In this document: positions 16,875 through 25,145 of the stretch, in pieces
How positions within the stretch are numbered: position 1 is the stretch's first letter
Layout: every line of letters begins with the position of its first letter
Assembly (NCBI RefSeq): GCF_050916235.1
Contig: NZ_CP104854.1
Coordinates: 1,364,001-1,428,000 of the forward strand
DNA length: 64,000 nt
DNA from: Maridesulfovibrio sp050916235
Lineage (GTDB): Bacteria > Desulfobacterota > Desulfovibrionia > Desulfovibrionales > Desulfovibrionaceae
Reading direction: 5' to 3'
The notes under the pieces: model-generated
What the model was told of the DNA's origin: nothing
Seen by the model: the letters and a program-made list of their open reading frames with translations, nothing else
Database searches by the model: none
Program-made: the position numbers and the translations under genes

Positions 16875-16974
16875 ATTGATTTCCCTGACCAGTAACTTCT
16901 CTTTCCGTATGTCGAACGAGCAGGGATATCGGGGTGTGATTATTTTTTTCAACTTTTTACGAAAGGAGACGACC

Positions 16975-18060
16975 ATGGGGGAAGCTACAGTTGCACTTAA
17001 CCCGGCAGCCGTCGCTGCAAAAAAGAAGCTGGCTACCAGCTTCCGCAGACAGGGCATAGTCATCGCCCTGCTGTCTGGACTTTTATATGGTTTTTATACT
17101 GCATTCATGACTCTTGGCATGTCCAAGGGAATCTGGGTTCAGTGGTACGGTGAAAACTCCGGACTGTCCGCTTTTGCGGTAATGTATCTATTAAGCGCAC
17201 TGGGCGCGGCAACCACTGACTCCTGCAGTGCTATCTGGGCAGTCGGCATCGCCGGTGTTCGCGGACGTTTCAGCGACTTCCTGCGCTGCATCAAAACCAA
17301 ACCCGGCATGGTCATGGTCGTGGCTGCAATCATCGGCGGACCTCTGGCAAGTACCGCCTATGTTGTAGGACTGCAGCTTGCCGGTTCACTGGTTGTTCCC
17401 ATTGCCGCACTCTGCCCCGCCATCGGCGCAATCCTCGGTAGAATCCTCTTCAAGCAGGAGCTCAACTCCCGCATGATGTTCGGAATCGCCATCTGCTTCC
17501 TTGCCAGCTTCATGATCGGTTCCACCGGACTCGGTGACAACGTTCCCGAGAACCTGCTCGTAGGCCTCTTCTTCGGTTTCCTTGCCGCTCTGTGCTGGGG
17601 CATCGAAGGATGTGTCTGCGGATACGGAACCTCCATGATCGACCCCGAAATCGGCATCACCATCCGTCAGGTGACTTCCGGTTTCTCAAACCTTTTCATT
17701 CTCGTCCCCCTGTTCGGATTCATCGCGCATGTGGACAGCTTCAGCATGGTTGTACAGTCATTCGCTGACAGTGAAGCCATGATCTGGTTCGCACTGGCCG
17801 GTCTTTCCGCCTACCTGACCTTCATGTACTGGTACAAAGGAAACGCCATGTGCGGTGCTGCACTGGGCATGTCCTGCAACGGAACCTTCTCTTTCTGGGG
17901 ACCCTTCTGCTGCTGGATCATCCTCGGCATCGGCGCGGGAATGGAAGGCTGGTCCATGCCTCCCGTCGCCTGGGCTGCAGCGGTAATCATGGTCATCGGT
18001 ATCTTCATCATCTCCATGAACCCCATGGACCTGTTCAAGAAAAACGAGGAGGCTGCATAA
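16975..18060 (+). CDS. DMT-superfamily (EamA-like) membrane transporter
   Basis: 361 residues with about ten hydrophobic segments and a cytosolic basic N-terminus, the pattern of drug/metabolite transporters. Small residues and glycines dominate (GGPLASTAYVVGLQLAGSLV, LCPAIGAILGRILFKQEL). The ATG at 16975 has AAAGGAG upstream. It is expressed from a MerR-type promoter that matches the one of the BMC operon, so it may import choline or another amine, or export trimethylamine. Substrate is inferred from context only. Other cut loci carry small multidrug-type transporters, which this is not. Confidence 0.8.
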   Translation: MGEATVALNPAAVAAKKKLATSFRRQGIVIALLSGLLYGFYTAFMTLGMSKGIWVQWYGENSGLSAFAVMYLLSALGAATTDSCSAIWAVGIAGVRGRFSDFLRCIKTKPGMVMVVAAIIGGPLASTAYVVGLQLAGSLVVPIAALCPAIGAILGRILFKQELNSRMMFGIAICFLASFMIGSTGLGDNVPENLLVGLFFGFLAALCWGIEGCVCGYGTSMIDPEIGITIRQVTSGFSNLFILVPLFGFIAHVDSFSMVVQSFADSEAMIWFALAGLSAYLTFMYWYKGNAMCGAALGMSCNGTFSFWGPFCCWIILGIGAGMEGWSMPPVAWAAAVIMVIGIFIISMNPMDLFKKNEEAA

Positions 18061-18327
18061 ATGAACCCTCTTAACTACGCCATCCTGAAGCACTTCACCA
18101 AAGTAGACGAAGCCTGCGCCGACTGCGTAATGGACGCACTTAAAGATCAGTACGGCCACTTCAAGGCCTTCAAGAAACCTTCAGTCATCAATGCACTGAT
18201 GACCGCCGAGGCCAACGGACTCCTTGAGGAATCCCGTTTCGACCTCGACTCCAACCAGGAGCTGCGGGTCTACTACCGGGCCCACGATGAGGGAGCCGCA
18301 ACCATCAACAAATATATCAAGGATTGA
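18061..18327 (+). CDS. Small winged-helix-like protein, function unknown
   Basis: 88 residues starting directly after the transporter stop codon (TAAATG), with AGGAGG inside the transporter's last codons, so the two are coupled. The pattern of helices followed by a basic stretch (FKAFKKPSVINALMTAEANGL) and a two-strand wing-like end (SRFDLDSNQELRVYYR) resembles a small winged helix of the PadR/MarR sort. It might also be a cytosolic partner of the transporter. I do not recognise a named family. Confidence 0.65.
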   Translation: MNPLNYAILKHFTKVDEACADCVMDALKDQYGHFKAFKKPSVINALMTAEANGLLEESRFDLDSNQELRVYYRAHDEGAATINKYIKD

Positions 18328-18350
18328 CCCTGATATAAGCTATCTATATA

Positions 18351-18389
18351 AGGGGAGCCGTCTCAGACAGGAGATGCTCCCCGTTTTTT
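18351..18389 (+). terminator. Rho-independent terminator
   Basis: A GGGGAGC...GCTCCCC hairpin followed by GTTTTTTC, about 25 nt after the 88-codon gene. It separates the transporter operon from the merR-type gene. Confidence 0.85.
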
Positions 18390-18616
18390 CGTTTATAAAG
18401 GAGCATACTCAGGAGCATGTAACACAGTGAACAGCCTGCGCCAGGGCTTTGCACAGACATCGTACCGTCCTGCAATACTTCATCATATCCGGACTGCGCC
18501 GAATTTGACGGTCATCTACATGCCCTACTGCCTGCATCAGGACTTCACTTCAATGCCCTTGTCGCGCCAGACGAGTAAACACAAGTATTGAAGCGAGCCA
18601 CCGAAGGAGAGGAACC

Positions 18617-19468
18617 ATGCAGTACAAGGAACGTTACTTTATCGGAGATATGAGCAAAATCTGCAACATATCCAAAAAAGCACTCCGCTACTACGACCAG
18701 ATAAATCTCATCCCCTCGCACCGGCACGATTACAACAACTACCGCTATTATACCCGCGAATCACTGCTGGCCGTTCCGGTCATCAAATATTACAAGCAGA
18801 TGGGCTTCACCCTTGAAGAAATGAAGGAGTTCATCGAAGGCAGCGGGAGCAACGTTTTCAAGTCCATCCAGCGTTCATTCCGGGCCAAGCTGCGCGAGCT
18901 GGAAGAAGAACAGGAAAAAATCCGCCGCAAACACGTTTCCGTAAACGACTGGTACGAGCTTATCCGTGAAGCTGAAATGGTCATCGACAACAGCATCACC
19001 GAAGTTTCCGTAAAATACGTGGAAACCCAGAGTCTGCTATTTCAGGACCAGATGTTCAAAAACGACATAAAATCGTCCATCATCAACCTCGAATTCACCC
19101 AGCACGTAGAAGATGTGAACAATGAAATCACCGGCCCTGTCATCATCAGATTTTCCTCCTACAAGGACCGCATTGAAAACAGGGACCAGAATATCAAGAT
19201 GCTGCAGAAAACCATTGTCCCCTGCGACGAAGAGCACAGCTACAGGTTCGGCGGTGAAATGATGCTTTCCTGCTACCATCTCGGAGCCCACGAGGACATC
19301 CACAAGACCTACATGAAAATGGAACGCTGGGCAGGAAACAACGGCTACCTTCTGACCGACATTTCCTTTGAAAGATACGTGACCGACTACTGGACAACCA
19401 GAAACACTGCCAAATTCGTAACCGAAGTGCTGATCAAGGCCACCCGTCAGGGAATGCCCGAAGACTAG
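18617..19468 (+). CDS. MerR-family regulator with effector-binding domain
   Basis: 283 residues. The N-terminal MerR helix-turn-helix is clear (FIGDMSKICNISKKALRYYDQINLI, then YRYYTRESLLAVPVIKYYKQMGF). A coiled coil follows (RAKLRELEEEQEKIRRK). The C-terminal 150 residues look like the GyrI-like small-molecule domain of BmrR/BltR types. GGAGAGG lies before the ATG. It most likely controls the three TTCCCC dyads upstream of the transporter and BMC operon, with choline or an aldehyde as a candidate ligand. Both points are inferences. Confidence 0.9.
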   Translation: MQYKERYFIGDMSKICNISKKALRYYDQINLIPSHRHDYNNYRYYTRESLLAVPVIKYYKQMGFTLEEMKEFIEGSGSNVFKSIQRSFRAKLRELEEEQEKIRRKHVSVNDWYELIREAEMVIDNSITEVSVKYVETQSLLFQDQMFKNDIKSSIINLEFTQHVEDVNNEITGPVIIRFSSYKDRIENRDQNIKMLQKTIVPCDEEHSYRFGGEMMLSCYHLGAHEDIHKTYMKMERWAGNNGYLLTDISFERYVTDYWTTRNTAKFVTEVLIKATRQGMPED

Positions 19469-19603
19469 CCGTATCATCTATAATATAGTGCGGGGCTGGT
19501 TTGGAAAATTCTTTTGCGAAGCCAGGGCAAGGCATTGAGGATTCGGCTCAGCTTATTTACCCACTGGATTAATGCATATGCCGGCCTAAAAGAATAGAAA
19601 GGG

Positions 19604-19640
19604 AAAGCCCTGCCGAGTTGACTCGGCAGGGCTTTTCTTT
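19604..19640. terminator. Bidirectional terminator
   Basis: A perfect 14-bp stem (AAAGCCCTGCCGAG / CTCGGCAGGGCTTT) with a 4-nt loop, T-rich on the plus side and flanked by A-runs on the other. It lies between the convergent merR-type and typA genes. Confidence 0.9.
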
Positions 19641-19701
19641 GGTGATATAAGGAACCTGCAACACGGACCTTCAACGAAGTCCTCTGCAGTTCAGTGCAAT
19701 G

Positions 19702-21549
19702 CTATTTGGCGCCTTTGGCCTTGAGTTCCTTTCCGCGGCTCATATGGCGTTTGGACGCGGAAAGCTCGACCTTGCGCAGACGGATGGACTCCGGAGTGAC
19801 TTCGATGACTTCATCATCACGGATGAAGTGCATAGCCCTTTCAAGGGTCATGGGGCGGATGGGTGTGAGGGTAACTGCCTCATCCTTACCGGAAGCACGC
19901 ATGTTGGTCAGCTTTTTCTCTTTGCAGGGGTTGATGTTGATATCATTGTCCCTGTTGTGCTCACCGACGATCATTCCTTCGTAAATGGGATCACCGGGTA
20001 CAACAAAAAGTTCACCGCGCGGTTCAAGGTTGAATATCGCATAGGCTACAGCCTTTCCAGCCCTGTCGGCTACAAGGGAGCCGGTAAAGCGGGAGGGGAA
20101 ATCGCCACGGTATTCATCATATCCGGCGAACAGGGAGTTCATTATGCCGGTACCCTTGGTATCGGTAAGGAACTCGTCGCGGTAACCGATAAGAGCGCGG
20201 GAAGGAGCGGAAAACTCCATGCGCACGCGACCCTTGCCGTTGTTGACCAGGTTGGTCATCTTGGACTTGCGGGTGGAAAGCTTTTCAGTAACCACGCCGA
20301 GGAAAGTCTCTTCGCAGTCGATGAAGACCTGTTCCATAGGCTCAAGCTTGCGGCCGCCTTCATTCTTGAAGATAACCTCAGGACGGCCCACGGAAATTTC
20401 AAAACCTTCACGACGCATGGTCTCAATCAGAATGGCGAGCTGGAATTCTCCACGTCCCTTGACGATGAAGCTGTCCTTTTCATCACTCTCTTCAACCTTA
20501 ACCGCCACGTTGAGCAGGGTCTCCTTGTACAGGCGCTCACGGATTTTGGAAGACTGCACCAGCTTGCCTTCAAGTCCGGCCATCGGGGAGTTGTTGATGG
20601 AGAAGCGCATGGAAACGGTAGGCTCGTCAACGGTAATACGGGGCAGAGCCTTGGGAGCTTCCTTGGTGCATATGGTATCGCCGATGGTCACGTTATCAAT
20701 ACCGGACACAACAACGATATCACCGGGGTTGGCAGCCTTGGTTTCCACGAAGCTGGGACCGTCGTAGGTCTGAATCTTGGTCAGACGCAGAGAAATGTTC
20801 TCGCCCTTTTCGTTGATGCATACCAGTGGTTCATTCTGTTTGGCAGTACCGTGGATGACCTTGCCGATGGCCAGACGTCCGAGGTAGTCGGAATAACCGA
20901 GGTCGGAAACCAGCATCTGGAAAGGCTCTTCGGTATTGTGGGAAGGACCGGGGATCTTGTCCAGAACCATGTCCATGAGCGGGTGCAGGTTCTCGCCTCT
21001 TTCCTCAAGGGTAGCCTGAGCAATGCCTTCACGGCCTATGGCATAGAGCATGGGGAATTCAAGCTGCTCTTCGTTGGCATCGAGATCGATGAACAGATCG
21101 TAAATTTCGTCAAGGACTTCATCGGGGCGGGCATCGCCACGGTCGATCTTGTTGATTACAACAATGATCTTAAGTCCGGCTTCAAGAGCCTTTTTGAGTA
21201 CGAAACGGGTCTGGGGGAGCGGACCCTCGGATGCGTCAACCAGCAGGATGGCACCGTCGGCCATGCTCAGAGAACGCTCAACCTCACCGCCGAAGTCGGC
21301 GTGACCGGGGGTATCAATGATGTTGATCTTGACACCCTTCCAATCAACAGCACAGTTCTTGGCCGCAATGGTGATTCCCCTTTCGCGTTCAAGGTCCATG
21401 CTGTCCATGAGACGGTCGTCAACTTCCTGCCCTTCGCGGAACAATCCGCTCTGTTTGAACATGCCGTCAACCAATGTGGTCTTGCCGTGGTCAACGTGGG
21501 CAATAATGGCTATATTTCGAATTTTATCGTTTGTTGTGAGTTTGGTCAC
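19702..21549 (-). CDS. typA: Ribosome-associated GTPase TypA/BipA
   Basis: 615 residues, full length. G motifs are present: AHVDHGKTTLVDGM, DTPGHADFGGEVERSL and NKIDRGDARPDE, followed by EF-G-like domains and the TypA-specific C-terminal domain (RGELFVVPGDPIYEGMIVGEH). It binds the ribosome and helps assembly or stress translation. The start is GTG at 21549 with GGAGGAATCC upstream. It is a single-gene unit, divergent from thyX and ending at a shared terminator. Confidence 0.97.
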   Translation of the reverse strand: MTKLTTNDKIRNIAIIAHVDHGKTTLVDGMFKQSGLFREGQEVDDRLMDSMDLERERGITIAAKNCAVDWKGVKINIIDTPGHADFGGEVERSLSMADGAILLVDASEGPLPQTRFVLKKALEAGLKIIVVINKIDRGDARPDEVLDEIYDLFIDLDANEEQLEFPMLYAIGREGIAQATLEERGENLHPLMDMVLDKIPGPSHNTEEPFQMLVSDLGYSDYLGRLAIGKVIHGTAKQNEPLVCINEKGENISLRLTKIQTYDGPSFVETKAANPGDIVVVSGIDNVTIGDTICTKEAPKALPRITVDEPTVSMRFSINNSPMAGLEGKLVQSSKIRERLYKETLLNVAVKVEESDEKDSFIVKGRGEFQLAILIETMRREGFEISVGRPEVIFKNEGGRKLEPMEQVFIDCEETFLGVVTEKLSTRKSKMTNLVNNGKGRVRMEFSAPSRALIGYRDEFLTDTKGTGIMNSLFAGYDEYRGDFPSRFTGSLVADRAGKAVAYAIFNLEPRGELFVVPGDPIYEGMIVGEHNRDNDININPCKEKKLTNMRASGKDEAVTLTPIRPMTLERAMHFIRDDEVIEVTPESIRLRKVELSASKRHMSRGKELKAKGAK

Positions 21550-21840
21550 GGATTCCTCCGAAGCCGGAGATTTGCCAAAAAAAGCCCCCTGCAGGCGAAC
21601 TGCAGATACGGTTCATGAAGTGGGCGGAATCTCAGCGGCTGGTTAAATTAAAGTAGAGATAAGGAAAGGTTTGTTAGGGCAAATTGAACCCGCTGGCAAG
21701 CAAAATTATGTACGCCAGTGTTAAGACCTTGCAAAGATCTTCCGGAGCATGGAGAATTTTAAATTGGCACTGCCTCCTGTAAGCATTTGCCTAGGTTCGA
21801 TCTTTGCTTTATGAAGAATCCAGAAATTGAAGGAGCAAGT

Positions 21841-22584
21841 ATGCCTGAAAAAAAATTACGAGTAGAATTACTGACCATGACCCCTGATGCCCTGGAGCTC
21901 ACCTATGCCGCTTTCCGGCAGTGCTACCACGCCGGGTTCGTGGCCGACATGTGGCCCAGGCTCCTCAACGGGGACATTGAAAAAGAGAAACAGGCCGAAT
22001 TCGTATCAAAAGTGCTTGAATCCGGGCACGACAGCCCCATTGAACATGTCAGCTTCACCTTTGCAGTGGAAGGAATATCCCGAGCCTGCTCGCACCAGAT
22101 AGTACGCCACCGCATTGCATCATATTCCCAGCAGAGCCAGCGCTACGTGGCTGAAAACGACATGGACTTCATCATTCCTCCGGCAATCCGCAGGATTCCG
22201 GAAGCAAGGGAAAGATTCGAAAAGTTCATGGAGGAAGTGGGCAGTGCCTACAGAGACCTTCGTGAAATACTGGTCGCAGCCGGACGCGAGAGCAAGGCCA
22301 ACGAAGATGCACGTTTCGTGCTGCCCCAGGCCGCAGAAACCAAGATAGTCATCACCATGAACTGCCGCTCGCTGATGCACTTCTTCAACCTGCGCTGCTG
22401 CCAGCGGGCACAGTGGGAAGTCCGGGCAATGGCGCACCTGATGCTGGAAAAATGCAAGGAAAGTTTTCCGGCAATATTCCGCCACGGGGGAGCACGCTGC
22501 GAACAGCTTGGCTACTGTCCCGAGGCGGACCGTTTTGCCTGCGGCAGATACCCGACGCTCAAAGAACTCACCGGCCAGAAATAG
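21841..22584 (+). CDS. thyX: Flavin-dependent thymidylate synthase ThyX
   Basis: 247 residues. The ThyX signature RHRxxSxxxxSxR is seen as RHRIASYSQQSQRY, with further family motifs ESGHDSPIEHVSFTF and CRSLMHFFNLRCCQRAQWEVR. It makes dTMP from dUMP with methylene-tetrahydrofolate, FAD and NADPH. The ATG at 21841 follows AGGAG; the frame extends upstream without a site. The Asp/Glu-rich insert region is normal. A single gene with a downstream terminator. Confidence 0.97.
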   Translation: MPEKKLRVELLTMTPDALELTYAAFRQCYHAGFVADMWPRLLNGDIEKEKQAEFVSKVLESGHDSPIEHVSFTFAVEGISRACSHQIVRHRIASYSQQSQRYVAENDMDFIIPPAIRRIPEARERFEKFMEEVGSAYRDLREILVAAGRESKANEDARFVLPQAAETKIVITMNCRSLMHFFNLRCCQRAQWEVRAMAHLMLEKCKESFPAIFRHGGARCEQLGYCPEADRFACGRYPTLKELTGQK

Positions 22585-22603
22585 AAAAGATACTACATTA
22601 TAA

Positions 22604-22642
22604 TAAGGACGTCTTTCAAAAGGCGTCCTTCTCTTTTTTCAG
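22604..22642 (+). terminator. Rho-independent terminator of thyX
   Basis: AAGGACG...CGTCCTT hairpin followed by a T-rich run (CTCTTTTTT), about 20 nt after the thyX stop. Confidence 0.8.
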
Positions 22643-22667
22643 CCTGCAAGAACCCGAAAAATATCCC

Positions 22668-22706
22668 CAGAACGCCTGCCCAACTTTTTGGGCAGGCTTT
22701 TTCTTT
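22668..22706 (+). terminator. Second hairpin-terminator
   Basis: GCCTGCCCAA-CTTTT-TGGGCAGGC stem with TTTTTCTTTT after it. It lies 35 nt past the first and may back it up. Confidence 0.75.
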
Positions 22707-23561
22707 TCCGTATCCCCCAAAAATCGCCCCTTATCGTCCAAAATCGCGAAATTTACTTTCATGGGACTCATGCAAGAGCCAAACCTGACTCCATGAGGCT
22801 ACAAAAACGTAAACAGCTCCCAGAATAATATATTGTCACGAGTTCGTCACACCACCTATTCACGAAAAACGATCATATAACAAGCAATACAACTTATTTA
22901 TAACGTATTTAGCAAATACATAAGTATTTCATAACGCAAAATGAAATTCAGTGAGTCTGGGAAAAGTCCAGACTTTTCCTACCAAATTACCTCACCCGAC
23001 AGAAACAGCTTAAACCCTTTCATTATGGGAGTTACCATCTGTCAAGAGAAAGAAATTCAAATAAAATCAAAGCAATAATAAATTGTTCTAAACTGAAACA
23101 ATTAAAAATGGCTCTATCCCTTGTCTTTTCGATTTTCTTCACCGTTAATATACATTTACAAACACCCACCCTGGCAGCGTTATTTTGATTTATGTACTTA
23201 ATATCAATATGTTAGATACAGATATTTGTGTAAACACGAAAGTTACAACTTTTGAAATAACTCACAGAGAAAATATAAACAATGAGAGATTAAAAGAAAT
23301 TGTACAAAATTCACAGATTTTATAACTTATACCTGTGGAAAAAGTTTTCAACAGGTGTTTATACTTTCTATGGAAGTCCTCGCGAACCCCGAAAACTCGG
23401 CCCTCGAAGGGAAACACACCCTAAAAGCCTAAATGCGGGCTCAGACAAAAATTCCTTTTATTACAGTTAATTATCTTGTAGAAAAAGAAACGCCCCCTAT
23501 CTGGAGGTCGCGGCTTAATCCCGAGTTGATCGTTCCAGCGCTTTGGCTTAGGTATCCCTGC
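22707..23561. promoter_or_regulatory. AT-rich dnaA upstream region, possible origin
   Basis: About 850 nt without a supported gene, strongly AT-rich from 22800 to 23340. It contains a perfect dyad GGAAAAGTC/GACTTTTCC at 22960-22979, and TGTGGAAAA (23334-23342) facing TTTTCAACA (23345-23353), which match or nearly match the DnaA box TTWTNCACA and form an inverted pair. TGTGTAAAC near 23227 is one base from a box. The layout fits an autoregulated dnaA promoter and possibly oriC. An in-frame extension of dnaA to 23433 is not typical of the family. Confidence 0.5.
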
Positions 23562-24911
23562 ATGATGAGAGACAGCTGGAATAAAATTTTAAATCTTCTT
23601 GAGAAGGGACTGAACCCCGGCCTGTATAAGGTATGGATAAAACCCCTTAAGGCCGAGATCAGCAGTAACAACATTAAGCTATTTGCGCCTAATGACTTTG
23701 TTGCCGCATGGGTGAGGGACCGCCTCATGGATAACATTAAAGAAGCCGGAGAACAGGTTCTCGGTGTCTGCCCCAAGGTCGAAATCGGCGTAAAGAAGGC
23801 AGTCGAGAAACCTGCGGTTAAACTTGCGCCTGCGACAAAACCGGTACAGACCTCCATCGGTCTGCCCATGATGTCACCCCCTGTAATCAATACGAGAATC
23901 CCCCGCTGGAGATTCTCATTCGACGATTTTATTATCGGCGATTCCAACCGGCTCGCCAGTGCGGCCTCCAGAAGTCTCTGTGATAACACCCTGCCCGGAG
24001 ACCAGCTGTTCCTCAGCTCCACACCGGGCCTTGGAAAGACACACCTGCTCCATTCAATCGGCAGGGATCTTTGCGCCTCAAGCAATAAAAAGCATGTTTC
24101 CATTGCCTGCCTGACCGCAGAGGAATTTGCAAACAGACTGGTTCTGGCTATCAAGTCCGGCGAAGTTTCGCGCTTCAAATCCGAGTTCCGGGACAATGTC
24201 GACTGCCTGCTGCTTGAGGACGTGCACTTCTTTCAGGGTAAACAGAAAATGCAGGACGAAATCCTGCAGACCCTCAAAAGCCTTCAGTTGCGCGGATCCA
24301 AAGTTGTAATGACCAGCTCCTTTTTGCCCCGCGAACTGGAAAAGATCGATCCGCAACTGGTTTCCCGTTTCTGTTCCGGGCTGCTGGCAGTAATCTCCAC
24401 ACCGGACTTTGAGACCAGAAAACGTATCGTTGAAAGCAAGGCCATCAGACTCGGAACCATGGTTCCCAACTCCATTTCCGAACTTCTTGCCGACCGCATT
24501 ACAACCGATGTCCGTCAGCTTGAAAGCTGCCTGCAGAACCTCGTACTCAAGGCCCGCCTGCTCAACCGCGACGTTTCTCAGGAGCTGGCCTGGCAGGTTC
24601 TTGAAAACTATGCCGTGGCCAAGGCCACTCCCAGCTACGACTCAATAGTCGACCACATCTGTCGCTTTTATGAGCTGACAGCCGACCAGTTGCGCTCCAA
24701 GAGCCGCAAGCGCGAGATTGTACTGGCCAGAAACACCGCATTTTTTCTTGCCCGCAAGCATACCGATCTTTCCCTTAAGGACATCGGTTCCAAACTCGGC
24801 CGCAGACACTCTACAGTGATCAAAGGCATTACGAATATTGAACGTGAAATTTCCCTGCAGACCCCTCTGGGAAGACAGCTGCAGGATACAATAGACCGTT
24901 TGAATCCATAG
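23562..24911 (+). CDS. dnaA: Chromosomal replication initiator DnaA
   Basis: 449 residues with the four DnaA domains. Domain I spans 1-75 (WNKILNLLEKGLNPGLYKVW) and a short linker follows. In the AAA+ domain Walker A is STPGLGKTHLL near 153-163, Walker B is CLLLEDVHFF near 215-224 with Glu where many DnaAs have Asp, and LADRITTDVRQLESCL is the sensor region. The DNA-binding domain ends with LKDIGSKLGRRHSTVIKGI, the helix-turn-helix. It opens the origin in ATP form. I take the start at 23562 to align with domain I of other DnaAs; the ribosome site is weak. dnaN does not follow it. Confidence 0.93.
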   Translation: MMRDSWNKILNLLEKGLNPGLYKVWIKPLKAEISSNNIKLFAPNDFVAAWVRDRLMDNIKEAGEQVLGVCPKVEIGVKKAVEKPAVKLAPATKPVQTSIGLPMMSPPVINTRIPRWRFSFDDFIIGDSNRLASAASRSLCDNTLPGDQLFLSSTPGLGKTHLLHSIGRDLCASSNKKHVSIACLTAEEFANRLVLAIKSGEVSRFKSEFRDNVDCLLLEDVHFFQGKQKMQDEILQTLKSLQLRGSKVVMTSSFLPRELEKIDPQLVSRFCSGLLAVISTPDFETRKRIVESKAIRLGTMVPNSISELLADRITTDVRQLESCLQNLVLKARLLNRDVSQELAWQVLENYAVAKATPSYDSIVDHICRFYELTADQLRSKSRKREIVLARNTAFFLARKHTDLSLKDIGSKLGRRHSTVIKGITNIEREISLQTPLGRQLQDTIDRLNP

Positions 24912-25014
24912 CCGGAACACCGGAAGGTCATTTTCGAAAAGTCACAGCCACGGCCGGACCGGCCGCTGGTTACTATTGTGCCCGGCCAAGGCCGGCACGA
25001 CAAGGTTTGTTTAT

Positions 25015-25043
25015 CCGGCTCCCCTGTCAGACAGGGGAGCCGG
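25015..25043. repeat. Perfect 14-bp stem hairpin between dnaA and the dnaA-like gene
   Basis: CCGGCTCCCCTGTC and GACAGGGGAGCCGG pair around a single base. No T-run follows, so it is not a simple terminator. It could be an attenuator or protein site in the 234-nt spacer, which is otherwise empty. Confidence 0.6.
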
Positions 25044-25145
25044 GATTTGCGCATTTCTGGGTTTGGGGATATTCATTGCAACCGTCAGCGAAATACCGTA
25101 GACCATCAATCTTGCAATAAGGAACCGATACTTCAGGGGCAGATT

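Noticed and set aside
19699..21618. 639-codon plus-strand frame opposite typA
   Set aside because: It is a shadow of typA; the G motifs of TypA are on the minus strand.
21740..21800. Sigma-54 promoter upstream of thyX
   Set aside because: TGGCAC is present but the GC element does not follow at the needed spacing.
23433..23561. N-terminal extension of DnaA from the ATG at 23433
   Set aside because: The extra 43 residues precede the normal start of domain I and overlap the promoter-like region.
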